Positions 1-9,917 of a stretch of 64,000 nt of DNA are shown piece by piece (position 1 is the first letter of the stretch; every line of letters begins with the position of its first letter). The notes beneath the pieces are model-generated. The model saw only the letters and a list, made by a program, of their open reading frames with translations. It was not told the origin of the DNA and did no database searches. Source of the DNA: Planctomycetaceae bacterium (GTDB lineage Bacteria > Planctomycetota > Planctomycetia > Planctomycetales > Planctomycetaceae); NCBI GenBank assembly GCA_020638955.1, contig JACKHO010000003.1, positions 777,634 to 841,633 of the forward strand, in the 5' to 3' direction. The position numbers and the translations under genes are program-made.

Positions 1-2
1 CC

Positions 3-815
3 GAGTCTTCATTGCAGTTGCCAGTCAACTTCCTCACAGGTCCGCAGCAAATGCGGCAGCTCGCTTATCAACCACAGCCGGTGCAGTGGAAAATCTTCGA
101 TGTTGCTCCGAAGAATCTGGCGTGGCATGGCGGGAATTCGACATGCCGAGCCTCATTGTGGCGGCAGGCAGTCCCGATGCCGCTGCGACAAATCGCACTG
201 ATTTTCGTGGCTGTCGTTTTCCTCATCGTGGCGGGAACCTGGATTATCAACACCCAGTTCTCGGAAAATCACACGACCAATTACCCCATGCTCACGTCCG
301 CCTTATTCTTGATGGGCGGATCAGCCGTGCCGATTGTGGTTGTGGGAAGCTGGATGCAGCGAATCCAGAGTTTGTCGTGGGAAATTACCCATCCTGTTGG
401 TCGAAAGGCATTTGTTCGCGAGTTGATGTCCGCGTACGTGCAATGCCAGCTGCCGTGCGTCGTGGGGGTGGTCGCCGTGGCAATTTTTGGTGTGGCGACA
501 GGTCAATCGTGGCTGGCGATTCTCAGTCTCACTCTGTTTGTTGGAGGTGGGCTGTTTCTGGCGATGTGCTGTGGATTGTTATTGTTTGCAATCAGGTTCG
601 GGTTGCTGGCGCAGATACTTTCTTTCGCGCCAGCAATCATTGTGTTGCACGCCAACTTACTGATTTTCGTAATCGTGAACAGCCTGCGTGTCGTACACGG
701 GGAAACAACACTGTTCGTGCTGTCAGGCGTCGGTGCCGGGATGCTGTTGGCTGGTGTGCTCGTAGGACTTATTGCCTACCAGCGGGCTCTTTCGCGCGAA
801 TGGGGCATGGCGTGA
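3..815 (+). CDS. Multi-pass membrane protein, 5' truncated by window edge
   Basis: The frame is open to the left edge, so the true start is outside the window; the TTG at position 12 is only the first possible start inside it. The visible part (about 270 residues) has around six hydrophobic segments, beginning with IALIFVAVVFLIVAGTWII and ending with a long segment just before the last dozen residues (RALSREWGMA). The arrangement resembles the membrane part of an ABC-2 type permease, but no diagnostic motif is visible, so the function is left open. It converges with the GAF-HlyD gene on the other strand, with 10 bases between the stops. The real protein could be a much longer membrane protein. 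Confidence 0.6.
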   Translation, partial: ESSLQLPVNFLTGPQQMRQLAYQPQPVQWKIFDVAPKNLAWHGGNSTCRASLWRQAVPMPLRQIALIFVAVVFLIVAGTWIINTQFSENHTTNYPMLTSALFLMGGSAVPIVVVGSWMQRIQSLSWEITHPVGRKAFVRELMSAYVQCQLPCVVGVVAVAIFGVATGQSWLAILSLTLFVGGGLFLAMCCGLLLFAIRFGLLAQILSFAPAIIVLHANLLIFVIVNSLRVVHGETTLFVLSGVGAGMLLAGVLVGLIAYQRALSREWGMA

Positions 816-825
816 CCCCGAAGCT

Positions 826-2823
826 CTACAGCCAGAAGTAGCGTTGGACGAATTCGACGACGTCGCCGAACAGTACGTAAAACAGGTTCTTCTTGCCGCA
901 GTGAATCTTGGCGGTAACGTCGGCGCCAATGTTGCGATTTCCCAAATCCTCTTTGTTGATCGCGGCATGGACTTCGACGATGGTCCCTTCTTCCTGCGAT
1001 TGATTTGAGCGATTGGAAATCAGTGTGACGTGTCCTTCGTGACTCGTTTCTACGGCCGTTGCCAGGACGTATTCCACCTTCAGTTTCTCATCACCCGAAT
1101 TCGCAATGGCCCGCTCGATGTGGCCTTTGCGGTATTCCGGAACTTCGAGTTCGAGTCGCCATTCGCCCGTGTCGTCCATGACCTGCATGAGCAGTTCGCC
1201 GCGTCGCACGGGTCGGTTTTGCAGGAGCTGCTTTACCTGGAATGTGGCCACAACACCGGGAGCTGGTGCAGTAACCAGCAGGTTGGCAATGCGGTCTTCC
1301 ACAACTTTCAAGCGATCTTGCGCGCCTTCCAGCTCGATTTCTGCTTTCTTGGCTTCGAATTCGATGCGGATTCTTTCATCTGCCGGACGACTGTCGGCGG
1401 AGCGCGCTTCAGCCTCACGTTGCAGCACAGTCTTCTTTAGTTCGTTGACTTCCGAAACGATGCGAACTTTTTCTGCATCGAGTTCATCACTCTGCAGTTG
1501 GACAAGTTTTTGGCCTTGTTCGACGCGCTGACCGCTTTCGACGAATACGGTGACGACGTCGCCATCCCAAGGTGCAAAAACTTCATGCTGATCGACTGGC
1601 ATAGCCAGTCCCTTGGCCTCGACGCGGTACTCCCACGGAATATAGGCCAACCCCGCACCGACAAGTGCGATGCCAGCAATAATCGCCAGGGCGGCCCACA
1701 CACGGCGACCTTTAAACCAGCCGATGGTGCGTCCAATGAATCGCCACAGGGGTAGCAGAAAAATGGACTCGTAACGCTGGGCGTTGTGGATGGCCGTTTC
1801 TATGTGCTCGGTGAGCAATTCGGTCCGTTGCACGACATTGGTGCGGGGGCGTGCTTCCGTCGCCTGCTCGACAACCAGGCAACCAATAACGCGTCGCGGC
1901 TTTTCCTGGCGGCGACCCGTGTTTTCGGGTTCGTCTTTGATTAGCTCTTCCGGCTCCCGGAGCGGAATGAGCATGACCATACGGGTCCGGCTTTCGGCCA
2001 GATACTCTGCCAGCGGCTTCTCAACCTGTGGCGCGAGGCCATCAATGGTGCCGCGGTACACAACCGGCTGGCCACCGCGAATGACTTCGTTTGTGAGGAC
2101 TGCCATGGCCTGCACAAGGTTGGCACGCTGTGCCACGTCTTCCTGGCCACTCACGCCGTAAACTTTGGCTCTTGATCCGTGACGGAGGGCAATGCTGACT
2201 CGATCGCATCCGATGAGGGAGCGTCCGTCATTCACGGCAACGGCAACGGTTTCTTTGAGGTGCAGAGAACGCTGGAGTCTGAGTACGAACTGATCGAACC
2301 GTTCCCAAAATGTGCCCGTGTCTTCAGGGGCTTCCTGTTTGGTCCCTTCCTGAAGGAATTGCTGAATATAGGTTGTCAGCAGGCGCACGATTTCACGAAG
2401 GTGCTGAAACTCTTCGCGGCTGAAATTCCGGACTGCGGCCAGTTCAATGACGTAAAACGGGGCGTTTTGACTCGGTACGGCCGCAATGACGCCGCTGTGC
2501 TCGAGCAGCCCGACCTCCGGGACGCAGCGACGATCGATATCGACTACCTTCTGCTGCTGGATCGATTCCCGCAACATGGAAGTGTGGTCCATGTCGAGAA
2601 TGTGCATGCCGTCGCGAAACAGCTTGGCGAACCCCTCCTCGACGAGGATTTGCGGTTCCGGCGAAGTAAACTGGAAGACGGCGGCGGACGTAAGCCCTTC
2701 GATTTCAATAGTATGCCGCAGAATCTCGATGGAAAACGCGCCAATCGAGGTTGCCGTATCCAGCGCGCTGTCGCATGCGGACCGCAGTTTGTCGAGTCGA
2801 TCGTGCCATTGGTTACCGGTCAT
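826..2823 (-). CDS. GAF domain-HlyD membrane fusion protein
   Basis: A 665-residue protein with an unusual architecture. The N-terminal 370 residues are cytoplasmic and GAF-like (roughly 185-335, around VAVNDGRSLIGCDRVSIALR). A single membrane helix follows at about 373-392 (VWAALAIIAGIALVGAGLAY). After it comes a periplasmic HlyD-type adaptor: a lipoyl-like half (APWDGDVVTVFVESGQRVEQGQ), a coiled coil at about 440-515, a second lipoyl half (VTAPAPGVVATFQVKQLLQ) and a beta-barrel. HlyD proteins normally link an inner-membrane exporter to an outer channel; here the adaptor also carries a cytoplasmic sensor-like domain. The gene is divergent from another adaptor gene across about 230 bp, and a 603-residue paralogue lies at 53392-55203. 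No exporter gene is visible nearby. The domain calls are firm; the role is inferred. Confidence 0.85.
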   Translation of the reverse strand: MTGNQWHDRLDKLRSACDSALDTATSIGAFSIEILRHTIEIEGLTSAAVFQFTSPEPQILVEEGFAKLFRDGMHILDMDHTSMLRESIQQQKVVDIDRRCVPEVGLLEHSGVIAAVPSQNAPFYVIELAAVRNFSREEFQHLREIVRLLTTYIQQFLQEGTKQEAPEDTGTFWERFDQFVLRLQRSLHLKETVAVAVNDGRSLIGCDRVSIALRHGSRAKVYGVSGQEDVAQRANLVQAMAVLTNEVIRGGQPVVYRGTIDGLAPQVEKPLAEYLAESRTRMVMLIPLREPEELIKDEPENTGRRQEKPRRVIGCLVVEQATEARPRTNVVQRTELLTEHIETAIHNAQRYESIFLLPLWRFIGRTIGWFKGRRVWAALAIIAGIALVGAGLAYIPWEYRVEAKGLAMPVDQHEVFAPWDGDVVTVFVESGQRVEQGQKLVQLQSDELDAEKVRIVSEVNELKKTVLQREAEARSADSRPADERIRIEFEAKKAEIELEGAQDRLKVVEDRIANLLVTAPAPGVVATFQVKQLLQNRPVRRGELLMQVMDDTGEWRLELEVPEYRKGHIERAIANSGDEKLKVEYVLATAVETSHEGHVTLISNRSNQSQEEGTIVEVHAAINKEDLGNRNIGADVTAKIHCGKKNLFYVLFGDVVEFVQRYFWL

Positions 2824-3054
2824 GCCGCTGCGTCTTGCCTTCGTGCTCGACTAAAGCCCCTGCGAATTGCCCCGAAGGGATGAATAAAATTCCGAAGTCG
2901 GTCTTGTCAGATTGGGCAGAATAATGCACTGTCCGCAAACTGAATAGACCGAACTGGATACGGTAATACGAACGGAAGCGAAACCGGCAAAAACGCGTTT
3001 TGCCCAGATTTACAGTTTTGCCGAAATTCCCTGATGGAGTTTGGAAGTCGGAAA

Positions 3055-3942
3055 ATGCGAATATCAACAGCCCTTGTTGCTGCAATTGGGATGTCGTGCT
3101 TGGCGATAGAAGCGGCTCGCGCCCAGGACCAAGTCTCTCGAATCGATGTAGAAGACCCCATTACAAAGTTCACCGAACTGGCGACATTCTCGACCGAGCG
3201 CGGCGGGATATTGGAGGAGGTTCCGGCTGAAGGTGATTGGATTGCAGCCGACGAATTAGTGATCCGACTGAAAAGCGACGCGGCCCGCGCCGCATTAAAA
3301 GTGGCGGAACAACGCGCCATGAATGAAGGTGAAATACTCGTTGCCGAGAAAGCATCTGAGTCAGCGTGGCTCGAATACCGGGCCGCCGTGGAAGCGAACC
3401 GCCTTTCGCCCGATCCTAATGATCCCGCCTATCCCGAAACTCATATCGCGCGACTCAAACTCGCTGCGGAATCCGCGGACGCGCAGGTTGTTCAGGCTAA
3501 AGAGCAAAGGCGGGACTTTGAGTTACAACGTGACCAGGCGAAAACGGAACTGGAGTCGTATGAGGTGAAGTCGCGCTTTGGCGGGTTTGTTACCAGGTTG
3601 CTTCGCCACCAAGGAGAAGGTGTGCAACAGGGTGAGCCTATTGTTGAGGTTGTCAACACGAGTGTCATTCGCGTGGAGGGCCACGTTAAGGTTGCCGATG
3701 CATACCTCCTGCGCACTGGCATGAAAGTGCATGTCGCAGCAGAAGTTCCCCAAGAGGAAGGCGATCCGAAAATCATTGAAGCCGATGGTGTATTGGGTTA
3801 CATCGACATTCGTGTAAAGACGTTTGAGGACGTCAAAGTCTGGGCTGAAATCCGAAACGAGTCAGGCCTACTGAAAGAAGGTATGGAAGGTTCGATGTAC
3901 GTCTTGTTGAAGGATGCTGAGCCCTCCACTACAAAAGAGTAG
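3055..3942 (+). CDS. Secreted HlyD/RND-type periplasmic adaptor protein
   Basis: About 295 residues. The ATG at 3055 is preferred because it gives a clean signal peptide (MRISTALVAAIGMSC, cleavage after ARA); an in-frame ATG at 3034 would add seven charged residues. The mature protein has the adaptor layout: a first lipoyl-like half (ATFSTERGGILEEVPAEGDW), a helical hairpin rich in Ala, Glu and Gln (about 85-175), a second lipoyl half (VKSRFGGFVTRLLRHQGEGV) and a beta-barrel. There is no GAF domain and no membrane helix beyond the signal. It is transcribed away from the GAF-HlyD gene at 826-2823 and probably works with it in an export or envelope complex; the partner transporter is not in the window. 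It ends 9 bases before carB on the opposite strand. Confidence 0.8.
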   Translation: MRISTALVAAIGMSCLAIEAARAQDQVSRIDVEDPITKFTELATFSTERGGILEEVPAEGDWIAADELVIRLKSDAARAALKVAEQRAMNEGEILVAEKASESAWLEYRAAVEANRLSPDPNDPAYPETHIARLKLAAESADAQVVQAKEQRRDFELQRDQAKTELESYEVKSRFGGFVTRLLRHQGEGVQQGEPIVEVVNTSVIRVEGHVKVADAYLLRTGMKVHVAAEVPQEEGDPKIIEADGVLGYIDIRVKTFEDVKVWAEIRNESGLLKEGMEGSMYVLLKDAEPSTTKE

Positions 3943-3951
3943 ACCACCGAA

Positions 3952-6900
3952 TTAATTGTTCGGGTGCCAGTCCTGCAGCGCCTTTACAACAGGCGATGGG
4001 TGTTCGTGCTGAAACTGCAGGGCGCGAACCATGGCGATACAGCCGGGTAACGTCGTGACACAGGGCACGCCATAAGTGACGGCTGCCGCCCGGATTTTTC
4101 CTTCTTCCGTTCGGCTGCCACGACCACTGGGCGTGTTGAAAATGATTTGCACTTCACCGTTGACCATGTAGTCGAGCAAATTCGGACGACCTTCCTGCAC
4201 CTTCTTTACCACTTCCACTTCAATACCAGCCTCGGCCAGCACCGCGGCTGTTCCCGATGTGGAAATGATTTTGAATCCGAGTTCCTGAAGCTGCCGGGTC
4301 GGTTCAATCATGGCATGTTTGTGTTGTCCTGCCATGCTGATGAACACCGTCCCTTCACGTGGGATGTCGATGCCAGCGGCCTGCTGACCTTTGGCGAAGG
4401 CGGCGGCAAAATCATCTGCGATGCCCATGACTTCGCCGGTTGAACGCATTTCCGGGCCCAGGATGATGTCGACACCGTGGAACCGTGAGAACGGGAAGAC
4501 GCTTTCTTTGACTGAGCAATGAGTCGGCCAGACTTCCTGGTCGAGTCCCTGCTCTTTCAATGACACTCCCGCCATGATTTTGGCTGCCATACGAGCCAGC
4601 GGCAGGCCAGTCGCTTTTGACACGAACGGCGATGTTCGCGACGCCCGGGGATTCACTTCCAGAATGTAAACGACGTATTCGTCGCCGATTTTCTTAACGG
4701 CATACTGAATGTTCATGAGGCCACGAACGCACAGTTCGTTCGCGAGCGCGTAAGTCGCCTGCTTGATTTCCTGAATGACACTGTCTGGCAGCGAGTAGGG
4801 CGGCAAGGCACAAGCGGAGTCCCCGCTGTGGACACCGGCTTCTTCGATGTGTTCCATGACGCCGCCGACGAGAGTGGTCTCACCATCGGAAACAGCATCG
4901 ACGTCGACTTCGATGGCGTCTTCCAGGAACTTGTCGATGAGCACGGGGTGGTCTGGTGACGCATCGACCGCTTCGGTCATGTAGCGAACCAGTTGATCTT
5001 CGGCGTGGCAAATTTCCATGGCCCGTCCACCGAGGACATAGCTCGGTCGCACGAGAATGGGATAACCAATGCGGGCAGCCTGAGCGCGGGCGCCTTCGAC
5101 ATCGACCGCAATGCCATTTGGTGGCTGTCGAAGTCCGATGCGATGCAGGATTTCCTGGAACTTTTCGCGGTCTTCCGCCGCGTCGATCATCTTGGGGCTT
5201 GTGCCAATGATTGGTACACCAGCAGCTTCCAGACCCTTGGCCAGATTAAGCGGTGTCTGTCCTCCGAACTGGACAATGACCCCATCGGGCTTCATGGCGT
5301 CGCAAATGTTGAGGACGTCTTCCGTGGTCAGAGGTTCGAAGAACAGGATGTCGGACGTGTCGTAGTCCGTCGAAACTGTCTCTGGATTCGAGTTCACCAT
5401 AATGCTTTCCACGCCGAGTTCCTTCATGGCGAAGGAGGCATGGCAACAGCAGTAGTCGAACTCAATTCCCTGGCCGATGCGGTTCGGACCACCGCCCAGA
5501 ATCATGATGCGCTTTTGCGAACCATCGGGTCGACTGTTGATTTCATTTGCCTGTAGGTGAGCAGTCTCGGGATCGACCGATCCGTCTTTCGCAAGCAGGC
5601 CATGTCCGTCAGCGGCAAACTGATGGCGCGGTGGCGTTTCGTCCTGTTGCTCGTAGGTGCTGTAATAATATGGCGTGTACGCCTCAAACTCGGCGGCACA
5701 CGTATCGACCTGCTTGTATGTTGGCAGAATGCCCCGTTGCTTACGCGAATTTCGAATGTCGATTTCTGTCGAATTGAGCCAGAACGAAAGCTGACGGTCC
5801 GAGAATCCGAACTCCTTAGCTTTCCGCATGAGGTCGTCGGACAAGTGCTCAAGTTGTCCGACCGCACGGATTTCTTCTTCGCAGTTTACAACGTCCTGCA
5901 ACTGTCGCAGGAACCAGGGGTCAATATTCGTCAGTCGGAACACGTCATCGACCGTCATGCCGGCCTTGAACGCATATCGCAGATTAAACATGCGGTCGAC
6001 ATTTGGAACGGACAGGTTGCGACGGATGTCTTCGATGGCAGGCTGCTTCTCCGTACCCCACAAATCCTTCTTGCCGCCACCGAGTCCAAAGTGACCGGTT
6101 TCGAGACCGCGCAGAGCTTTCTGCAGAGATTCCTTAAACGTCCGGCCAATGGCCATGGTCTCGCCGACGGACTTCATTTGCACGGTGAGCGTCGGGTCGG
6201 CGTCCGGGAATTTTTCGAAGGTCCAGCGTGGGATTTTCGTCACAACATAATCGATGGTCGGCTCGAAGCAGGCCATCGTCTCCCGTGTAATGTCGTTCGG
6301 AATTTCGTCGAGCGTGTAACCCACGGCGAGCTTAGCCGCGATCTTCGCAATCGGAAATCCGGTGGCTTTCGACGCCAGCGCCGAGGAACGACTCACGCGA
6401 GGATTCATTTCGATGACGACCATGCGTCCCGTATTCGGGTCGATGGCAAACTGCACGTTGGAACCACCAGTCTCGACACCGATTTCGCGCATAACGGCAA
6501 TCGAGGCGTCGCGCATCATCTGGTATTCTTTATCGGTCAGCGTTTGCGTCGGCGCGACAGTAATGGAGTCGCCCGTGTGAATGCCCATGGGATCGAAGTT
6601 TTCGATGGCACAAATGATGACGACGTTATCTGCTTTGTCGCGCATCACTTCCATTTCGTACTCTTTCCAGCCGAGTACCGATTCGTCGAGCAGCACCTCG
6701 GAGACGGGCGAAAGCTTCAGCCCGTTCCGTACCATTTCCTCAAATTCTTCTTTGTTGTAGGCAATGCCGCCGCCCACGCCGCCGAGCGTGTAGCTGGCCC
6801 GAATAATGATAGGCAGACCAATTTGGCGCAGAACTTCACGGGCATCCTGAACGCTGTGTACGATGAATGAACGCGGTACTTCGAGACCAATTTTCAGCAT

Positions 6901-7305
6901 GGCCTGTTTGAAGGAGTCGCGTCCCTCGGCCTTCGCGATGACATCGGCCCGAGCACCAATCATCTCGACGCCCAATTGGTCCAGAATGCCACGCCGGTAC
7001 AAATCCATGGCCGTGTTGAGACCAGTTTGTCCGCCGAGTGTGGGCAGCAGAGCGCACGGGCGCTCTTTTTCCAGAATCTTGGCCACGTACTGCCATGTGA
7101 TGGGCTCGATATATGTCCGATCGGCGGTACGCGGATCGGTCATAATGGTGGCGGGGTTGGAGTTTACGAGGACAACTTCGTAGCCCTCGTCTCGCAACGC
7201 TTTACACGCCTGGGTTCCGGAATAATCGAATTCACAGGCTTGTCCAATGACAATGGGGCCTGAACCAATGAGAAGAATCTTCTTCAAATCGTCGCGACGA
7301 GGCAC
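3952..7305 (-). CDS. carB: Carbamoyl-phosphate synthase large subunit
   Basis: Makes carbamoyl phosphate from bicarbonate, ammonia (supplied by the CarA glutaminase) and two ATP, for pyrimidine and arginine synthesis. The start is GTG, giving [20 protein letters not shown]. Both synthetase halves are intact: the first opens with [20 protein letters not shown], the second with [20 protein letters not shown], each followed by an ATP-grasp domain ([20 protein letters not shown] and [20 protein letters not shown]). A C-terminal MGS-like allosteric domain follows ([20 protein letters not shown]). The length is 1117 residues against about 1075 for the family; the excess is largely a hydrophilic linker of about 40 residues before the second half ([17 protein letters not shown] onward). 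carA is not in the window. Confidence 0.97.
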   Translation of the reverse strand: MPRRDDLKKILLIGSGPIVIGQACEFDYSGTQACKALRDEGYEVVLVNSNPATIMTDPRTADRTYIEPITWQYVAKILEKERPCALLPTLGGQTGLNTAMDLYRRGILDQLGVEMIGARADVIAKAEGRDSFKQAMLKIGLEVPRSFIVHSVQDAREVLRQIGLPIIIRASYTLGGVGGGIAYNKEEFEEMVRNGLKLSPVSEVLLDESVLGWKEYEMEVMRDKADNVVIICAIENFDPMGIHTGDSITVAPTQTLTDKEYQMMRDASIAVMREIGVETGGSNVQFAIDPNTGRMVVIEMNPRVSRSSALASKATGFPIAKIAAKLAVGYTLDEIPNDITRETMACFEPTIDYVVTKIPRWTFEKFPDADPTLTVQMKSVGETMAIGRTFKESLQKALRGLETGHFGLGGGKKDLWGTEKQPAIEDIRRNLSVPNVDRMFNLRYAFKAGMTVDDVFRLTNIDPWFLRQLQDVVNCEEEIRAVGQLEHLSDDLMRKAKEFGFSDRQLSFWLNSTEIDIRNSRKQRGILPTYKQVDTCAAEFEAYTPYYYSTYEQQDETPPRHQFAADGHGLLAKDGSVDPETAHLQANEINSRPDGSQKRIMILGGGPNRIGQGIEFDYCCCHASFAMKELGVESIMVNSNPETVSTDYDTSDILFFEPLTTEDVLNICDAMKPDGVIVQFGGQTPLNLAKGLEAAGVPIIGTSPKMIDAAEDREKFQEILHRIGLRQPPNGIAVDVEGARAQAARIGYPILVRPSYVLGGRAMEICHAEDQLVRYMTEAVDASPDHPVLIDKFLEDAIEVDVDAVSDGETTLVGGVMEHIEEAGVHSGDSACALPPYSLPDSVIQEIKQATYALANELCVRGLMNIQYAVKKIGDEYVVYILEVNPRASRTSPFVSKATGLPLARMAAKIMAGVSLKEQGLDQEVWPTHCSVKESVFPFSRFHGVDIILGPEMRSTGEVMGIADDFAAAFAKGQQAAGIDIPREGTVFISMAGQHKHAMIEPTRQLQELGFKIISTSGTAAVLAEAGIEVEVVKKVQEGRPNLLDYMVNGEVQIIFNTPSGRGSRTEEGKIRAAAVTYGVPCVTTLPGCIAMVRALQFQHEHPSPVVKALQDWHPNN

Positions 7306-7674
7306 TGGAAATCGAGTCCTGTAAAGATCGAAGGAACGCGCGCAACACCTCCGCCGGAAACAATCTCGGTCGCTGGCTGGTCGATTTTTCGACTCAGAAG
7401 CACTCAGGCGAGGCGGCGCAAAATCCCTGACAAGCTAACAAGCTGCGCCGGGGATTCAAGCGAACGCAGGTGCTGATTTGTCGTTTCGTCGCGTATCGTG
7501 CGGTATTCCAGCGGTCTGTCGGGATTGGCGATTTTGAGAAAATGTTTTTACGTCGCCATTTGCACCTGGAATTCACGTTCGCAGGCGGACCTTCCTGCAC
7601 GATTGACGCCGCAAACCATTCCCATGAGACTGGACTACGGACTGAATGTCTTTGATGTGAGTTGGGGTGAACCG
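7306..7674. other. Intergenic region between divergent carB and transglutaminase-like gene
   Basis: A 369-base non-coding stretch that must hold the promoters of carB (leftward) and the transglutaminase-like gene (rightward). A frame open from 7498 runs into the downstream gene, but its first 59 residues do not look like protein and the signal peptide begins at 7675. A TTGACG hexamer at 7603-7608 has no convincing -10 partner. I see no riboswitch-like structure, repeat or RNA gene. Confidence 0.5.
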
Positions 7675-9147
7675 ATGCGGATTTTCCGATGCGTAGCATT
7701 ACTTGTTCTTGGCACTTCTTTTGTGCCTTCGGTAATGGGAGAAGTCATTCACGAATCGTGGGATATTGTGCTCCTGAACGGCAGCCGTGTAGGGTACAAC
7801 CACAGCGTTATCAGTAAGGTCACCATCGAGGGCAAGGAAACGTTGGTGACTGAAACCTTGGGCCATTTGGCGCTCAAGCGAGCCGGGCAGGAACTCGTGA
7901 CGAATCTTCACATTCATTCCGTCGATACGCTGGATGGCCGAATTCTGAAATTCACGAGTACATTGTCGAATCCTCCATCCAGTGAAGTGGTTGTGAGCGG
8001 TCGATCAGATGGAACGTCACTGCTCGTTGAGGTGCTGGCGGCCGGACAGTCGATTCGCAAAACAATTCCGGGTGTCGATCGACTGAAGTCTCAGGCGTAC
8101 GTCGATCATTACATTCTCGAAGGGAAACTGGTCGTAGACGCAACCGCGGAATTCGAGGTGTTTGATCCTCAACTTGCGAAAGTCGTCACCATCAAGCTCA
8201 CGCGACAGCCCCCGCAAAAGACGACCCTCTGGAACGACGAGGAACGGGTTCTCGATCAGATTCTACTGACAAATTCCGGCATTCCAGGTGCGGTCACTCG
8301 AATTGCCTACGACAGCAAAACGGGACAGTCGCTCAAGACGAGTGTTGATCTCATCGGAATGCAGACGTTTGCCGTTTCCAAGGAAGAGGCTTTGCGGGAG
8401 TTTGATCTCTACGACCAGTTGGTCGACACCATGATTCCGTTGAAGACGCAGGCGTCACTCACTGACGCAGCGGAAGTGGCTTACCGGGTCGTGGTCGATG
8501 GCGAAATCGAAGCGACCATGTTTCCCGCAGGGCCGTTCCAAAAGGTCGAGCGGAAGTCGGGCAGCGAGTTGCTGGTTACGGTTCGACGAGCCCGGATTCC
8601 CGAGATGAAAGTCGAGGCCGGATCTGAACCAGGTGCTGAATTCATATCGCCGTCGCGATTCATTGAGTGTGATGATCCTTTGATTGTTGAACTCGCCGCC
8701 AAAGCGATAGAGGGTGTCGACGAGGCTGACCAGAAGGTGTTCGCGCTGGAGCGGTTTGTTCGTGGTCACGTGAACAATCGCAACTTGCAGACGGCTATGG
8801 CTACCGCGCTGGAAGTGGCGAAGACCCGGGCGGGAGACTGCACAGAGCATGCTGTACTGCTCGCTGCGTTACTGCGAGCAGAAAAGATTCCTTCGCGCGT
8901 GGCGATGGGAGTTGTCCATGTGCCAAGCCAGGGCGCGTTCATCGGGCATATGTGGACGGAGGCCTGGGTGAACGGTCAGTGGATGCCGCTGGATGGGACG
9001 AGGGCTCGCCGGGGAACGACCTGTGAGTACATCAAGCTGAGTGATTCTGCCCTCGCTGGCGATGGAGCGGTCCCCGGTGCAGAGTTTCTGCCGCTGGCCT
9101 ATTTGTTTGGACGCACGAAAATCGAACTGGTGAAGGTTACGCAGTAG
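7675..9147 (+). CDS. Secreted transglutaminase-like (papain fold) protein
   Basis: A 490-residue protein starting at ATG 7675 with a signal peptide (MRIFRCVALLVLGTSF, cleavage near VMG/EV). The first 330 residues are beta-rich without a recognised family. The C-terminal third is a transglutaminase-like core with a full catalytic triad: Cys389 in GDCTEHAVLLAALLR, His425 in GHMWTEAWV and Asp440 in PLDGT. Bacterial members of this superfamily are mostly cysteine proteases or peptide-modifying enzymes rather than true crosslinkers; the substrate cannot be read from sequence. It is probably exported to the periplasm. The 3' end overlaps the convergent scpB by 11 bases. Confidence 0.85.
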   Translation: MRIFRCVALLVLGTSFVPSVMGEVIHESWDIVLLNGSRVGYNHSVISKVTIEGKETLVTETLGHLALKRAGQELVTNLHIHSVDTLDGRILKFTSTLSNPPSSEVVVSGRSDGTSLLVEVLAAGQSIRKTIPGVDRLKSQAYVDHYILEGKLVVDATAEFEVFDPQLAKVVTIKLTRQPPQKTTLWNDEERVLDQILLTNSGIPGAVTRIAYDSKTGQSLKTSVDLIGMQTFAVSKEEALREFDLYDQLVDTMIPLKTQASLTDAAEVAYRVVVDGEIEATMFPAGPFQKVERKSGSELLVTVRRARIPEMKVEAGSEPGAEFISPSRFIECDDPLIVELAAKAIEGVDEADQKVFALERFVRGHVNNRNLQTAMATALEVAKTRAGDCTEHAVLLAALLRAEKIPSRVAMGVVHVPSQGAFIGHMWTEAWVNGQWMPLDGTRARRGTTCEYIKLSDSALAGDGAVPGAEFLPLAYLFGRTKIELVKVTQ

Positions 9148-9883
9148 TCGCCGCGTCATCGCTCATTTCGGCGTCTGTTTCTTCCAGGTCATCGTCAACT
9201 TCGGAGTCGGGCTCTTCCTCGAACTCTTCGTCATGGTTCATTCGAAGGGACGCGGCCATGGGCAAATCATCGAGCGACTGCAGTCCGAATTCTTCCAGAA
9301 ACGTTTTCGTTGTCCCGTACAGGAACGGTCGGCCCAACGAATCATCTTCGCCAGTCACGCGGACAAGGTTCCGCTCCATGAGTTGCTTGATAATCTCAGA
9401 TGCTTGCACACCTCGCACGGCTTCGATGTCGGCCCGGGTAATGGGTTGGCGATAGGCAATGATGACCAGCGTTTCCAGCGCCGCGTTGGAGAGTTTCTGT
9501 CGTTCCTGGCGATGATGAATACGGTCCAACCAACGGGCGTACTGGGGACGTGTCAGTAACTGGTATCCCGTCGCCACCTGTTCCACGCGAAAGGCCGATT
9601 GTGACCGCTCGTAGTTCGCGTTCAATTCTTCAATGAGATCTGCAGCCTCATGCACGTCGATGAGCGTCGCGACTTGTACGAGCTTCCGTTTGGTGAGCAC
9701 GCCGTTGGCAACAAATAATGCGGCTTCAACGCGAGCAAGTTTGGCTGAACGTTGTGAGGTCTCAGGTTCAACCAATTCGACGTGGGCGGAATTACGCCGC
9801 AGAAAGTTCCAGCACCAGCCATTCGCCTTTGCGGAAGGCGGCCAGGTGGACCGAAGTTGCAGGGGATGTGGTGGGCGCCTCAT
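9137..9883 (-). CDS. scpB: Segregation and condensation protein B
   Basis: ScpB binds ScpA (kleisin) as a dimer of winged-helix proteins and completes the SMC condensin that organises and segregates the chromosome. The family core runs from about residue 47 (AKLARVEAALFVANGVLTKR) to 205, including the signature LSNAALETLVIIAYRQPITR and the GRPFLYGTTKTFLEEFGLQS block near the end. The last 40 residues are strongly acidic (EEFEEEPDSEVDDD), common in ScpB tails. The first 45 residues resemble no ScpB, so the real start may be internal; no alternative is clearly better. scpA is not next to it. The stop overlaps the convergent upstream gene by 11 bases. Confidence 0.92.
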   Translation of the reverse strand: MRRPPHPLQLRSTWPPSAKANGWCWNFLRRNSAHVELVEPETSQRSAKLARVEAALFVANGVLTKRKLVQVATLIDVHEAADLIEELNANYERSQSAFRVEQVATGYQLLTRPQYARWLDRIHHRQERQKLSNAALETLVIIAYRQPITRADIEAVRGVQASEIIKQLMERNLVRVTGEDDSLGRPFLYGTTKTFLEEFGLQSLDDLPMAASLRMNHDEEFEEEPDSEVDDDLEETDAEMSDDAATTA

Positions 9884-9917
9884 TGCGGTCGTGTCGAAAC
9901 GAAAGCCGTTGTGACAA

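Noticed and set aside
86..841. A second plus-strand frame overlapping the first membrane protein.
   Set aside because: Cys- and Arg-rich translation typical of an out-of-frame shadow; the other frame gives clean membrane helices.
5557..6870. A 437-codon open frame on the plus strand, opposite carB.
   Set aside because: Lies wholly antisense to a clearly conserved carB and its translation has no domain or natural composition.
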